This document shows positions 8,415-17,641 of a stretch of DNA of 64,000 bases, piece by piece. Origin of the DNA: Paraglaciecola polaris LMG 21857 (GTDB lineage Bacteria > Pseudomonadota > Gammaproteobacteria > Enterobacterales > Alteromonadaceae); NCBI RefSeq assembly GCF_000315055.1, contig NZ_BAER01000044.1:186001-250000 (forward strand), in the 5' to 3' direction. The notes beneath the pieces were generated by a model, which saw only the letters and a program-made list of their open reading frames with translations, did no database searches and was not told where the DNA came from. A program made the translations under genes and the position numbers. The first letter of the stretch is position 1, and every line of letters begins with the position of its first letter.

Positions 8415-9634
8415 TAACCTTTCCCGCTATAAACATTGAATGCACAGTCGATTGCTTGCCCAGGATGCAGCTTGTGCCCCCCTCGACGAAGTAAGGTTTC
8501 TAGCGATTGTAAGGTATGTAATACCGTGTCTTGACGGGCGTTGTAGCCCATAGTGCCAATACGCCAAATTTTACCGTGCAGGGGACCGAAACTGGTGCCA
8601 ATTTCAATATTGAAATCATGAAGTAATTGATGACGTATGTGTTCGCCGTCTACGCCACTCGGTATGTGTACACCCACAACATTATTCATTTTGTGGGTTA
8701 AATCACCGAATGGTTGAAGGTTCATCCCTTGAATACCGGCTAACATTGCTTTGCCATGTAACTCATGGCGAGCAATAGATTCAGTTACCCCTTCTTCAAG
8801 TAGATTGATGGCACACTCCCGAGCGCAATAGAGCATAGAGGTGGCTTCAGTGTGATGATTTAGCCGCTCTTCTCCCCAATAATCAAGGATCATAGGAATA
8901 TCGAAGTAATTAGAGCGGATCCGGCTACCACTGCCCGCGCTATGATGGTCAGCTTTTATGCCGGCTTCCACATGTTGGCGAGAACGCACTAAATCCACAT
9001 AACGCTCACTGAGCGTAATAGGCGCACTGCCGCTGGGTCCGCCTAAACATTTCTGTAAACCTACCGACACGGCATCAAGTTGCCATTTATCCGTTTCAAA
9101 CGGATTACCGCCGATAGATGCAGTGGCATCAGAATAGAAAATGACATCATGGCGACGACAGATATCGCCAATCTGATCCAATGGCTGCAACATAGTCGTG
9201 GATGTGTCTCCTTGTACTAGGGCAAGGACTTTGGGTTGGACCTGTTTGATCGCATCTTCAATTTGTTGAGGTTCGAACACTTCCCCCCAAGTCGCTTCAA
9301 TACAATGCACATCAGCGCCTGCGCGCTCAGCAATTTCTTTGAGTAGATGACCAAAACGACCAAATACAGGCACTAATACTTTATCACCAGGTTCAATACA
9401 GGATACTAAAACGGCTTCTATGCCAGCTCTGGACGTACCGTCGATGAGTAACGTGGCTTTGTTGTTAGTGCGAAAAACATCGCGATACAAGCTCATTACT
9501 TCATTCATATAACCCGTCATAACGGGATCATATTGACCTATCAATTGGGTAGACATGGCGCTTAACACCCGAGGATAACAGTTAATGGGTCCGGGACCCA
9601 TAAGTAGACGGGGAGGAGGCGTAAGGTGTTTCAC
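8414..9634 (-). CDS. pucG: (S)-ureidoglycine-glyoxylate aminotransferase (PucG-like)
   Basis: Class V PLP aminotransferase, 406 residues. The PLP lysine is K195 in VGLQKCLGG and the cofactor aspartate D169 in SDAT. Q34 in GQYDP and N259 in EERLNHH fall where, as I recall, Bacillus PucG has the two residues that distinguish ureidoglycine from alanine (Q37, N264). It would convert ureidoglycine plus glyoxylate to oxalurate plus glycine. The translationally coupled allantoate amidohydrolase gene supplies its unstable substrate, which strongly supports this call over a generic alanine-glyoxylate enzyme. Confidence 0.85.
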   Translation of the reverse strand: MKHLTPPPRLLMGPGPINCYPRVLSAMSTQLIGQYDPVMTGYMNEVMSLYRDVFRTNNKATLLIDGTSRAGIEAVLVSCIEPGDKVLVPVFGRFGHLLKEIAERAGADVHCIEATWGEVFEPQQIEDAIKQVQPKVLALVQGDTSTTMLQPLDQIGDICRRHDVIFYSDATASIGGNPFETDKWQLDAVSVGLQKCLGGPSGSAPITLSERYVDLVRSRQHVEAGIKADHHSAGSGSRIRSNYFDIPMILDYWGEERLNHHTEATSMLYCARECAINLLEEGVTESIARHELHGKAMLAGIQGMNLQPFGDLTHKMNNVVGVHIPSGVDGEHIRHQLLHDFNIEIGTSFGPLHGKIWRIGTMGYNARQDTVLHTLQSLETLLRRGGHKLHPGQAIDCAFNVYSGKG

Positions 9635-9697
9635 TATGAGTTGTGCTCCAAGGTAAAAATTAAAGGGAATAGACTAAATCTGTATTGAAAAATGCTG

Positions 9698-10519
9698 TCA
9701 GATAAACAACTGGGCTAACATACGTGTACCGGTTATTAATAAAACGACAGCGAAAATCTTTTTCAACATATTGGCATCAAGCTTTGCGGCAATACCAGCA
9801 CCAATAGGGGCAAAGAAAACGGTAAGTGGCACAATGCAGACAAAACCAACAAGATTAATGTACCCATAGGTGCCTAGCGGCGCGTCGACCGGGGTTTGAC
9901 CAAATATCAACAAATACAAGGCCGCTGGTAAGGAAATGATCAAGCCAATTGCTGCGGCAGTACCCACAGCTTTATGGGCAGGGTAGTTAAATGCTGTTAA
10001 AATTGGCACAGATAAAGTACCGCCGCCAATACCGACCATGGAACTGAAAAAGCCAATGCATCCAGCGATCATGGACTGGCCAACCCGGCCAGGCAAACTC
10101 TCAGCTAATGCAGATTTACCGCTTCTAAACAACATGTTGAGGGCGGATAACGTCGCCACAATACCAAATAAAGTCGTCAGGTAACGACCATCCACTTTTG
10201 TTACTAACCAGCTACCAATTAGTACACCTATCAGAATCAACAAACCCCATTGCTTGAGCAACTCTGCATCTACATTGCCCTTTTTGCGATGGGAGCGAAT
10301 GGAGCTGATCGAGGTCGGAATAATGGTCGCTAATGACGTGCCAGTGGCGATATACATAGCGCTCTGTGGGCTAACACCGAAAGATTGAAACAAAAAAAAC
10401 AACACGGGTACGATGACAATACCGCCTCCCACACCTAATAAACCTGCCAGAAGGCCGGCGAAAACGCCGGTGCCGATTAACGCGGCGATAGTCGGCAGAT
10501 TGTTTAACACTAATTCCAT
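9698..10519 (-). CDS. TauE/SafE family membrane transporter
   Basis: Inner-membrane protein of 273 residues with about eight hydrophobic segments and the two internal-repeat glycine motifs of the family, GLLGVGGGIVIVP near the N-terminus and MVGIGGGTLSVP in the middle. TauE/SafE proteins move sulfonates, sulfite or other organic anions. Its place inside the ureide operon, between the Ntn hydrolase and aminotransferase genes, suggests it carries a pathway anion such as oxalate, oxamate or allantoate; this is inference from context only. Confidence 0.85.
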   Translation of the reverse strand: MELVLNNLPTIAALIGTGVFAGLLAGLLGVGGGIVIVPVLFFLFQSFGVSPQSAMYIATGTSLATIIPTSISSIRSHRKKGNVDAELLKQWGLLILIGVLIGSWLVTKVDGRYLTTLFGIVATLSALNMLFRSGKSALAESLPGRVGQSMIAGCIGFFSSMVGIGGGTLSVPILTAFNYPAHKAVGTAAAIGLIISLPAALYLLIFGQTPVDAPLGTYGYINLVGFVCIVPLTVFFAPIGAGIAAKLDANMLKKIFAVVLLITGTRMLAQLFI

Positions 10520-10586
10520 AATTTTCTCATTTGCTTTCGTTATTTAACCATTTGGCTTGTGTACTGGTAATCAATATTTATGTCGT

Positions 10587-12173
10587 TTACTTGAAGGTGT
10601 GAGCCGCAAAGGCGTTACCGTCGCTGCGAGGATCCGTCGCTGCTGAAACGGTATCATCGGCGCGCATTACCACTGCACCGGCATGCCCCATTAACTCATT
10701 ACACGAATCGACAAGTGCAATGTCGTGCCCTTTGCTGGCGAGATCGTGTTGAATGTCCTCGGCTAGGTCTCGCTCAATTTTGAGGTTGTGACTTTCATCG
10801 CCCCACGTTCGGCCTAATAACCAACGACCCAAGCGAATTGATTCTGGCAATGATTTTTGTTGGTAAATGTAGCGTGCAAATAGTGCCGCTTGCGTTTGTG
10901 GTTGGCCTTCTCCGCCCATAGTGCCATAGCTTAAACGACGACCATCTTTTAGCTCGGCAAACGCTGGATTCAAAGTGTGAAATGGCTTCATGCCAGGTGC
11001 AAGTTGCTGTTGATGGCCGGCTTGCAATGAGAAAGACGTACCACGGTTATTCCACACGATACCGGTTTGTGGAGATACCACGCCACTACCAAATTCCCAG
11101 TAAATGCTTTGAATGTAACTGACCATTCTGCCTTCGCTGTCACAGGCACCCATCCAGATGGTGTCCCCCGGTTTAGCCTGATGTGGCCACGGCAGAGCTT
11201 GCTCTAAACTAATATTGGTTAGCATGGCATCAATTGATTCGACAGAGAGTAAGCTTTGCAACTCGATACTCAACCGGCTTTGATCCGCCACATACTGATT
11301 GCGTTTAATGAAGGCTTGTTTAGTGCATTCAACCAATAAATGTACAAACTCGGCTTCGTTTGTGGCTAGGTGCTGCACTTTGTCAAATAACGCCAGTATC
11401 AATAGTGAGGCAATACCTTGGGTCGGCGCGGGTAGATTATACAGTTTACCCACTGAGGTGTTGACTGAAAGCGGCGTCACCATCTTAGCTTCATACGCTT
11501 TGATGTCTTCAAGGGTAATGGGAGAGCCTGCGGCTTGTAAATCTTCAGCTAACGCTTGCGCTATTTCGCCGTTATAAAAATCGTTAAGCCCATTTTCGGC
11601 GAGCGTAGTGAGCGTTTTAGCAATAGCTGGCAGTTTGAGTATTTTGCCTTTTTGGAGGCTTTTACCTTTTATTAGAAATTGCTCGAAATGTGGAATCGTA
11701 GACAAATCATCAAATGTTTTTTCACTGGCATCTTGTAGGCTTTGCGTGACCTCAATACCCCATTGTGCTTGACCAATCGCCGGGGCGAGCAGTTCACTTA
11801 AGGGGATTCCGCTTTGCCATGTATGGCTTACCTCTAATGCTTTTTGCCAACCTGCCACAGCACCAGCCATGGTTAATGCGGCTTTTGGGCCACGAGAAGG
11901 GATCGCAGAATGTTGTGCGTAATAAGCAAGGTCGGCTTTAGCGCATGCGGTGCCGCTAGCATCAATTGCCACTGGGGCTTTACCTGGCTCACTAATCAAC
12001 CAAAAGCCGTCGCCTCCTAAGCTGTTCATATGTGGGTATACCACAGAAATTGATGCGGCTGCCGCGACCATTGCTTCGATGGCGGTTCCGCCATGCTGTA
12101 ATACATTTTGACCTACTTGGCTAGCCGCATAATGAGGGGCGGTAAAGCCAACCGGTCGTGGTGAATTGCTCAT
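10587..12173 (-). CDS. Gamma-glutamyltransferase-family Ntn hydrolase, probable oxamate amidohydrolase (HpxW-like)
   Basis: A 528-residue member of the gamma-glutamyltranspeptidase family without a signal peptide. The expected self-cleavage site and nucleophile is Thr338 in KPGDTIWMG, followed by SYIQSIYWEFGSGVV and the glycine-rich GTMGGEGQPQTQ. The closest characterised match I know is HpxW of Klebsiella, oxamate amidohydrolase, which ends uric-acid catabolism by making oxalate and ammonia. The operon with allantoate amidohydrolase and ureidoglycine aminotransferase supports that role. It overlaps the upstream amidase gene by ATGA, so the two are translationally coupled and may work together. 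Confidence 0.78.
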   Translation of the reverse strand: MSNSPRPVGFTAPHYAASQVGQNVLQHGGTAIEAMVAAAASISVVYPHMNSLGGDGFWLISEPGKAPVAIDASGTACAKADLAYYAQHSAIPSRGPKAALTMAGAVAGWQKALEVSHTWQSGIPLSELLAPAIGQAQWGIEVTQSLQDASEKTFDDLSTIPHFEQFLIKGKSLQKGKILKLPAIAKTLTTLAENGLNDFYNGEIAQALAEDLQAAGSPITLEDIKAYEAKMVTPLSVNTSVGKLYNLPAPTQGIASLLILALFDKVQHLATNEAEFVHLLVECTKQAFIKRNQYVADQSRLSIELQSLLSVESIDAMLTNISLEQALPWPHQAKPGDTIWMGACDSEGRMVSYIQSIYWEFGSGVVSPQTGIVWNNRGTSFSLQAGHQQQLAPGMKPFHTLNPAFAELKDGRRLSYGTMGGEGQPQTQAALFARYIYQQKSLPESIRLGRWLLGRTWGDESHNLKIERDLAEDIQHDLASKGHDIALVDSCNELMGHAGAVVMRADDTVSAATDPRSDGNAFAAHTFK

Positions 12174-13384
12174 AAGGATTTCTCTAATAACATGCGGGCG
12201 ATTCCAATTAATTGTTTGTCATGATTTTTTTGGCCAATTAATGAAAATCCCATAGGTGCATGGGGGTTAATTGCTAAGGGAACATGTAACTGAGGCAGGC
12301 CACATAAACCTGCGATACAGGTCAGCCTCATCAGGGTATTCCGATAAGTTGTTAATTCGTCACCTGGGGTGTTCAAAAATGGAGCAGGACCAGGTGTTGT
12401 GGGTAAAAATATCATATCGCACTGGGTAAACAGATCATTAATATGTGCAATAAAAATTTGTTGCTGAACGAGTGCCTGCTGATACTGACGTAGGTTAATA
12501 GTGGCGCACCAAGTGAATCGTTGTTGTATATCCACCGCGAATTTAGGTTGATGCTCGGTGATCCATTGACCGTGAGTTTGCCAAATTTCGTACCCTTGCA
12601 ATATGCGAAACGTTTCACTTGCTTGACTTAATAGTGTGTCTGATAAGCCCGATGTTAAGGGACATGGCTCATTCACCATCGCGTGATAGGCCGCGTCAAG
12701 GACTTGCGAATACTCGCATTGAGCCATTAATTCAGGCGACAAACTAATGCGTGGTTTCTTAAGCTGTATATTAGGTAAACCGTTACTGAAACTATCCGTA
12801 AAAAGCACATCCGCTACCGCACATAGACTGTCTAAGTCTCGAGTCATCCAGCCGACGGTATCAAAACTGGGAGCCAAACCGACCATGTGCTCACAGCTAA
12901 TCCGCCCATGAGTCGGGCGCAAGCCGAATAAACCATTGTAACTAGCCGGAACACGTATTGAGCCGCCAGTATCTGTGCCAAGACCTATCACAGCGCTGCC
13001 TTCTCGCACTGCCACGGCAGAACCACTCGATGAGCCACCGGGTAGACGCTCCGGGCTGGAAACATTGAAAGGCGTGCCGTAATGAATATTTTGCCCATTT
13101 AAACTATATGCCAGCTCATCGGTAATGGTTTTACCGACTAATGCTGCACCTTGTTGTAACAGTTTATCAACGACAGGAGACGTATGCTCAGCAATCGGAT
13201 GGCTGGCCAACCAATCGGGATTACCCGCTGTGGTGGGCAGCCCCTTTATATGAAACAAATCCTTTACCGCCAGTGTCATTCCTGACAACGGTAAGTTGCT
13301 TGATGTAACGTCGTCTGCTGTTTTATTGTCTACTTGCCATACGTAAGGTGTGTGACTGGTAAAATGTTTAGCGGTGTGACTCAT
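12170..13384 (-). CDS. Amidase-signature family amidase
   Basis: Amidase signature enzyme of 404 residues with the Ser-cisSer-Lys triad: lysine in LAVKDLFHIKG and the two serines in PGGSSSGSAVA and DTGGSIRVPAS. It is shorter than GatA and resembles the roughly 400-residue amidases found beside HpxW-type genes. It is the first gene of the ureide operon and overlaps the Ntn hydrolase gene by four bases. A perfect palindrome lies 33 bp upstream of the start. Substrate unproven: oxalurate or another carbamoyl or amide intermediate is possible, because no oxalurate carbamoyltransferase gene is present in this window. Confidence 0.85.
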   Translation of the reverse strand: MSHTAKHFTSHTPYVWQVDNKTADDVTSSNLPLSGMTLAVKDLFHIKGLPTTAGNPDWLASHPIAEHTSPVVDKLLQQGAALVGKTITDELAYSLNGQNIHYGTPFNVSSPERLPGGSSSGSAVAVREGSAVIGLGTDTGGSIRVPASYNGLFGLRPTHGRISCEHMVGLAPSFDTVGWMTRDLDSLCAVADVLFTDSFSNGLPNIQLKKPRISLSPELMAQCEYSQVLDAAYHAMVNEPCPLTSGLSDTLLSQASETFRILQGYEIWQTHGQWITEHQPKFAVDIQQRFTWCATINLRQYQQALVQQQIFIAHINDLFTQCDMIFLPTTPGPAPFLNTPGDELTTYRNTLMRLTCIAGLCGLPQLHVPLAINPHAPMGFSLIGQKNHDKQLIGIARMLLEKSL

Positions 13385-13416
13385 GTTTCTTATAAAGTTG
13401 ACCAGATGGTCTTACA

Positions 13417-13432
13417 TGAAACAAATGTTTCA
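13417..13432. promoter_or_regulatory. Palindromic operator of the ureide operon (RpiR-type)
   Basis: TGAAACA-AA-TGTTTCA, a perfect 7-2-7 palindrome 33 bp before the amidase start. TGAAA/TTTCA palindromes are typical of RpiR-family regulators, and an RpiR gene lies about 2.4 kb upstream. The pairing is inferred. Confidence 0.65.
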
Positions 13433-13558
13433 GTGTTTAGTCAAGAGAAACATTGATTATGTTCAGTATATATTCGGATTTAACAAGTATTTAATAAATA
13501 TCGTTTTATAATCAGCGATAAAGGTTATAACGTCGGGTACGTTTTATTTTATTTTTAA

Positions 13559-13607
13559 TGAAACAAGATCAGGATAACTCCCTGATCAAAACCTTGATCT
13601 TGTTTCA
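13559..13607. repeat. Nested inverted repeats between fumC and the ureide operon
   Basis: Outer arms TGAAACAAGATCA (13559-13571) and TGATCTTGTTTCA (13595-13607) are perfectly complementary over 13 bp. Inside, GATCAGG (13567-13573) and CCTGATC (13581-13587) form a competing hairpin. It lies 40 bp past the fumarase stop codon, so it may end that transcript, although no long T-tract follows. The outer arms repeat the TGAAACA half-site of the nearby operator. Confidence 0.7.
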
Positions 13608-13647
13608 ATGTAACTAATATCGATTCCCGTCTGTATTATCACTGATG

Positions 13648-14985
13648 CTATGTCATTGACTTTGGATCGAGCAAGTCGCGTAATTCATCCAGTGGAATAT
13701 CGGTCATTTCTGCAGCCACATCAACCACAGGACGTTCTTGCTCATAAGCGGCTTTAGCGATGAGTGCACCTTTCTCGTAACCGACTCTATTGTTAAGGGC
13801 TGTGACTAATATTGGATTCATACTTAACGATTTAGCCATCTTTTGGGAATTAGCCTGCATAGTGACAATAGCTTTGTGGGTAAGAGCGTTAATGCCATTG
13901 GTTAACAGAGTCAAACTACTGAGTAGGTTATACCCTATGAGTGGCAACATGGTATTAAGCTGAAAATTACCAGATTGACCTGCGATGGTAATACTTTGAT
14001 GATAGCCCATCACCTGTGCGCAAACCATGGCGACAGCTTCAGGGATCACAGGATTGACTTTACCCGGCATTATGCTGCTACCGGCTTGCAATTTCTGCAG
14101 TGATATTTCTCCAAGGCCCGTTAGCGGTCCGCTGTTCATCCAGCGTAAATCATTGCATATCTTCATAAGACTGACCGCCAATGTATTTAGATGACCACTG
14201 ACCTCTACCGCTGTATCTTGGCTGCTTATCGCAGCAAAGTAGTTATCAGCGGGTACAAATCGTAGCCCAGTTAACTGACTGAGGTTTTGACACGCCGCCG
14301 CAGCAAAATCGGGATGAGTATTAATGCCCGTGCCTACCGCAGTGCCACCTAATGCTAATGTAGATATACGTGGCAATACTTCGACTAGTCGACTGATAGC
14401 CTGTTGGATTTGCTTGCTCCAGCCGCTTAATTCTTGACCAAGGGTAATGGGCATGGCGTCCATAAGATGGGTGCGCCCCGTTTTCACGGTATCACGGTAT
14501 ACCAAGCTTTTGGCATCAATCGCCGACATTAAACTTTGTAGCGCGGGAACGAGTTCTTGGCTTATAGCGATAGTTGCACTGACGTGAATCGCACTGGGAA
14601 TAACGTCGTTAGAGCTTTGTCCCATATTCACATGGTCGTTAGGATGAACCGGTCGGCCTAATTTATGACCGGCCAGGGTGGCAATTACTTCATTGGCGTT
14701 CATATTCGTACTGGTACCGGATCCCGTTTGAAACACATCGACCATAAACGCATTATCGTGCTGACCTTCTGCCACTTCCATGGCTGCGCGTTGTATATCG
14801 ATCGCTATTTCACTGTCGAGCCCAGCGTGTTCGGCATTTGCCTTAGCAGCACAAGCTTTTAGTAGTGCCAAGGCATGAATAAACGTACTTGGCATGGGTA
14901 GGCCACTGATCTGAAAGTTTTCAAGGGCCAGAGAGGTTTGCTCTTTGTATAACAAATCTTTGTGAGCGGGTTGAGAAGTTTGCAT
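13648..14985 (-). CDS. fumC: Class II fumarate hydratase
   Basis: Interconverts fumarate and malate; iron-independent class II enzyme, 445 residues (FumC is about 467). Key blocks are TGSGTSTNMNANEVIA, HPNDHVNMGQSSNDVIP, KTGRTHLMDAMP and the superfamily signature GSSIMPGKVNP. The N-terminus is shorter than usual and reads KEQTSLALENF where FumC usually has GAQT. AAGGAA precedes the ATG. It lies 9 bp downstream of a host-attachment-family gene and is probably co-transcribed with it. It converts fumarate, not a ureide, so it need not belong to the operon below. Confidence 0.9.
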   Translation of the reverse strand: MQTSQPAHKDLLYKEQTSLALENFQISGLPMPSTFIHALALLKACAAKANAEHAGLDSEIAIDIQRAAMEVAEGQHDNAFMVDVFQTGSGTSTNMNANEVIATLAGHKLGRPVHPNDHVNMGQSSNDVIPSAIHVSATIAISQELVPALQSLMSAIDAKSLVYRDTVKTGRTHLMDAMPITLGQELSGWSKQIQQAISRLVEVLPRISTLALGGTAVGTGINTHPDFAAAACQNLSQLTGLRFVPADNYFAAISSQDTAVEVSGHLNTLAVSLMKICNDLRWMNSGPLTGLGEISLQKLQAGSSIMPGKVNPVIPEAVAMVCAQVMGYHQSITIAGQSGNFQLNTMLPLIGYNLLSSLTLLTNGINALTHKAIVTMQANSQKMAKSLSMNPILVTALNNRVGYEKGALIAKAAYEQERPVVDVAAEMTDIPLDELRDLLDPKSMT

Positions 14986-14994
14986 GGGGTTTCC

Positions 14995-15510
14995 TTAGTG
15001 AGATGTGCCAGGATAGAGTTCATCAACCAAGAGTTTACGTAACGTATTTGGTAACGCATGGGTTCGAACATTGGTCAGATCTTTATCTACTTCAGCTATT
15101 ACTTTATGGATTAAGGTTTTAGGTAGTAAATGACGTAACTCCCCAAGGGTTTTAGGGGATGCAATGATGATAAGGCTAAGGAAATTATCAGTGTTTTTTT
15201 GCAAAAAACTCACTATCTCAGTAGCAAAAATGTGCTTTTCGTGATCATGTGGATCCGTTGGACGTTCGAAAGCGCTACGGCCGCCGCTGGCTGAGTTCAC
15301 AGCACGTCCACGTTCTGTGGTGACTAAATCTCTTGAAGCTTCATGGGTGTGACTAAGCTGTTCGACAACCTGCAGAGATTCAAATATATGTTGATATTCA
15401 CATACAGTGGCTTGTGCACCATTGGCTATCAATACCCACTTTTTTGCCGAGGAGGAGGTTGAAGCCGTGTTAGCGGCGCGAGTCGATTTTGATTGAGATC
15501 GTGGCAACAT
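14995..15510 (-). CDS. Host attachment protein family (BaeRF-like)
   Basis: A 171-residue protein of the Pfam Host_attach family (PF10116), related to the bacterial eRF1-like (BaeRF) group. The conserved core is WVLIANGAQATVCEY, the GRAVNSASGGRSAFE region and SPKTLGELRHLLP. The first 22 residues are serine- and lysine-rich and look disordered. Despite the name, its molecular role is uncertain; relatives have been proposed to act in stress or on ribosomes. ATG with AAGGA at good spacing. Probable two-gene operon with fumC. Confidence 0.8.
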   Translation of the reverse strand: MLPRSQSKSTRAANTASTSSSAKKWVLIANGAQATVCEYQHIFESLQVVEQLSHTHEASRDLVTTERGRAVNSASGGRSAFERPTDPHDHEKHIFATEIVSFLQKNTDNFLSLIIIASPKTLGELRHLLPKTLIHKVIAEVDKDLTNVRTHALPNTLRKLLVDELYPGTSH

Positions 15511-15784
15511 ACAGTGTTCCTTTTTAAGGTGATTAGGCTCATTGAATATTTGCTAAAAATATACCGTTTTTAGGTATGCATTAACCCTGTTCCCGCTTTC
15601 CTATTTGCACTAGATGAGTGAAAGAAACAGAGAAAAATTGCAGCTGAACAATAGTACTTGGTGTGATAACTATTTTTTCAAGGTAAACGGCCAAATATCT
15701 AACCGGATATTGCTCATTGGATTGTAAAATTTAGGGTACGGAGAATGACAAGGGTAGAAACCGAGAACAGCGCAAATGCGCTTG

Positions 15785-16597
15785 TTATTCGAGCTCGTCT
15801 AGTTGCTCATAAAGGGATGAAATCTCGCTAATACGTTGATCTGCTGATTTGTCTAACAAGGTAAATACCTGATTGCAGATAATCGAAATAACACTCATAG
15901 GGGCTGCATAACTGTCTAGTGCTTGTTCTTGACCCAATTGACAGATGATAAGTTGTTTCACTTGTTCAGCATAAATCTGGCCAGAAGGATCGGCGAATAA
16001 GGCCACATTATGATGCTGAAGTTTGTCCAGCAGGGGTTTGAATATCTTTGGTCTGCGTCTAAAACCAATCAAAATGACTAACTCATCATCACTGATGTCA
16101 CGCAATTCTTCACTTAAGGTTTGCCCAGGTTGCGGCAAAAGGCGTACTTTGCTGCGAATTTGTAATAATTGCTGGCGAAAGTGCAGGGCGACAGGGTAGC
16201 TATTACGAAAACCAATTATCGTAATCCGTGACGATTCGCAAATCGATGTGATCAGTCCATTCAATTGGTCTTGGTCTATATTGCTCCAGGTTTGCTCAAT
16301 ACGCTGAATTTCCCGATTTAATGCCCCACCTTGATTCGACTCCATATACATAGGATATCCATTAGCGCGAAAGGCATTTAACTCCTGTTTTGCATCGTGA
16401 TGGGAGTCGTAGCCTAACTGTCGGAAAAACCGACTGACGGTGGCTTTTGAGGTATGGGTTTTTTGAGCGATTTCCGCCACAGAACAACTTAAGACGTCAA
16501 GCGGCGTGTGTTGCAGATGATCAGCAATTAAACGGGCGTTAGGGGAGAGTCCTTGATATTGCTGTTCTATGCGTTTAATAAACGGAATTTTTGCCAA
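15785..16597 (-). CDS. RpiR-family transcriptional regulator (HTH + SIS)
   Basis: A 270-residue regulator with an N-terminal HTH_6 domain (CSVAEIAQKTHTSKATVSRF forms the helix-turn-helix, roughly residues 38-57) and a C-terminal SIS domain (around ITIIGFRNSYPVALHFR and VILIGFRR). RpiR proteins sense sugar phosphates or other metabolites, and several control purine or ureide catabolism. It is the nearest regulator to the allantoate operon and the best candidate for the TGAAACA palindrome in front of that operon. It is separately transcribed. Confidence 0.88.
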   Translation of the reverse strand: MAKIPFIKRIEQQYQGLSPNARLIADHLQHTPLDVLSCSVAEIAQKTHTSKATVSRFFRQLGYDSHHDAKQELNAFRANGYPMYMESNQGGALNREIQRIEQTWSNIDQDQLNGLITSICESSRITIIGFRNSYPVALHFRQQLLQIRSKVRLLPQPGQTLSEELRDISDDELVILIGFRRRPKIFKPLLDKLQHHNVALFADPSGQIYAEQVKQLIICQLGQEQALDSYAAPMSVISIICNQVFTLLDKSADQRISEISSLYEQLDELE

Positions 16598-16914
16598 AAT
16601 AGAGATATCGCTGAATCAAAATAGGCATATAGCTTATACCAATTACCTTAGATAAAGGAACTCTGGGCTAGAAAGTATCTTAGAAGTCATCACTGATAGA
16701 CGACTTTAATGGGCGAAGTGGGTATTGCCGTGTAATCATCAGCTAGCATCAATGCTTTGTTAATTGCTGGTCAATAGCGCAAGCGTTAAGTAATTTGCAA
16801 TCATCTCAAACTATTATATCCCTAAAGACAGTGCTAGCATTGGCCGTTAGGTATATTACCCGGTTATGCAGTATTACTTGCTGTGGGTCGATTGAGTGAA
16901 ATGATGAGGAATTT
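16598..16914. other. Intergenic region between rpiR and cobB
   Basis: Divergent promoter region of about 317 bases. Apart from short weak palindromes (for example AGCAT-CA-ATGCT near 16746) I see no gene, RNA or strong regulatory motif. Confidence 0.4.
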
Positions 16915-17640
16915 GTGCTGAGTTTAGCTAGATCGTATCAAAATGTAGTTGTCCTGACAGGGGCCGGTATATCAGCTGAATCTGGACTGCGTACCTTTCG
17001 CGACAATAACGGCTTGTGGGAAGATCATTCAGTACAGGACGTAGCAACGCCTGAAGCTTTCACGCGGGATCCTGAATTAGTTTATCGTTTTTATAATCTG
17101 CGTCGTGAACAGCTGCAAAGCCCAGCAGTCAAGCCAAACGCAGCGCATGATGCCTTGGCTGAGTTTGAGCAATCCCATCATGGAAACGTATTGATAGTGA
17201 CTCAAAATGTGGATGATTTACATGAACGTGCGGGTAGTCAAAATGTGCTACATATGCATGGTGAATTGCTTAAGGCTCGCTGCTGTCATAGTCAACGCAG
17301 TTTTAATATGCGCGAAAACTTTAATGGCGCCTCTAGGTGTGTATGTTGCCAGCCTAGCCAAGCCATTCGTCCTGATATCGTTTGGTTTGGTGAAATGCCC
17401 TTTTTTATGGATGAAATTGAACTAGCCGTACGTGAAGCCGATGTGTTTATCTCCATTGGTACGTCGGGTAACGTCTATCCGGCTGCTGGATTGGTGCAAA
17501 TAGCGGATCGTTATGGTGCTCACACGGTGGAGCTTAATCTCGCGCCAAGTGATGGCCATAGTTATTTTTTAGAAACGCATTATGGTTTGGCAAGTTCTGT
17601 CGTAGCGCAATATTTAGCACAATATCAAAAGGAAGCATGA
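16915..17640 (+). CDS. cobB: NAD-dependent protein deacylase (sirtuin, CobB-like)
   Basis: SIR2-family deacylase of 241 residues. NAD-binding [15 protein letters not shown] is at 17-30, TQNVDDLH near 96-103, and the catalytic histidine is H115 in HMHG. Y60 and R63 in FYNLR form the Y-x-x-R pair of class III sirtuins that also remove succinyl or malonyl groups. Cysteines at 123, 142, 144 and 145 match the reduced zinc knuckle of E. coli CobB, which it closely resembles. Start is GTG after GAGGA. The next gene starts two bases after its stop codon. Confidence 0.93.
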   Translation: MLSLARSYQNVVVLTGAGISAESGLRTFRDNNGLWEDHSVQDVATPEAFTRDPELVYRFYNLRREQLQSPAVKPNAAHDALAEFEQSHHGNVLIVTQNVDDLHERAGSQNVLHMHGELLKARCCHSQRSFNMRENFNGASRCVCCQPSQAIRPDIVWFGEMPFFMDEIELAVREADVFISIGTSGNVYPAAGLVQIADRYGAHTVELNLAPSDGHSYFLETHYGLASSVVAQYLAQYQKEA

Positions 17641-17641
17641 C

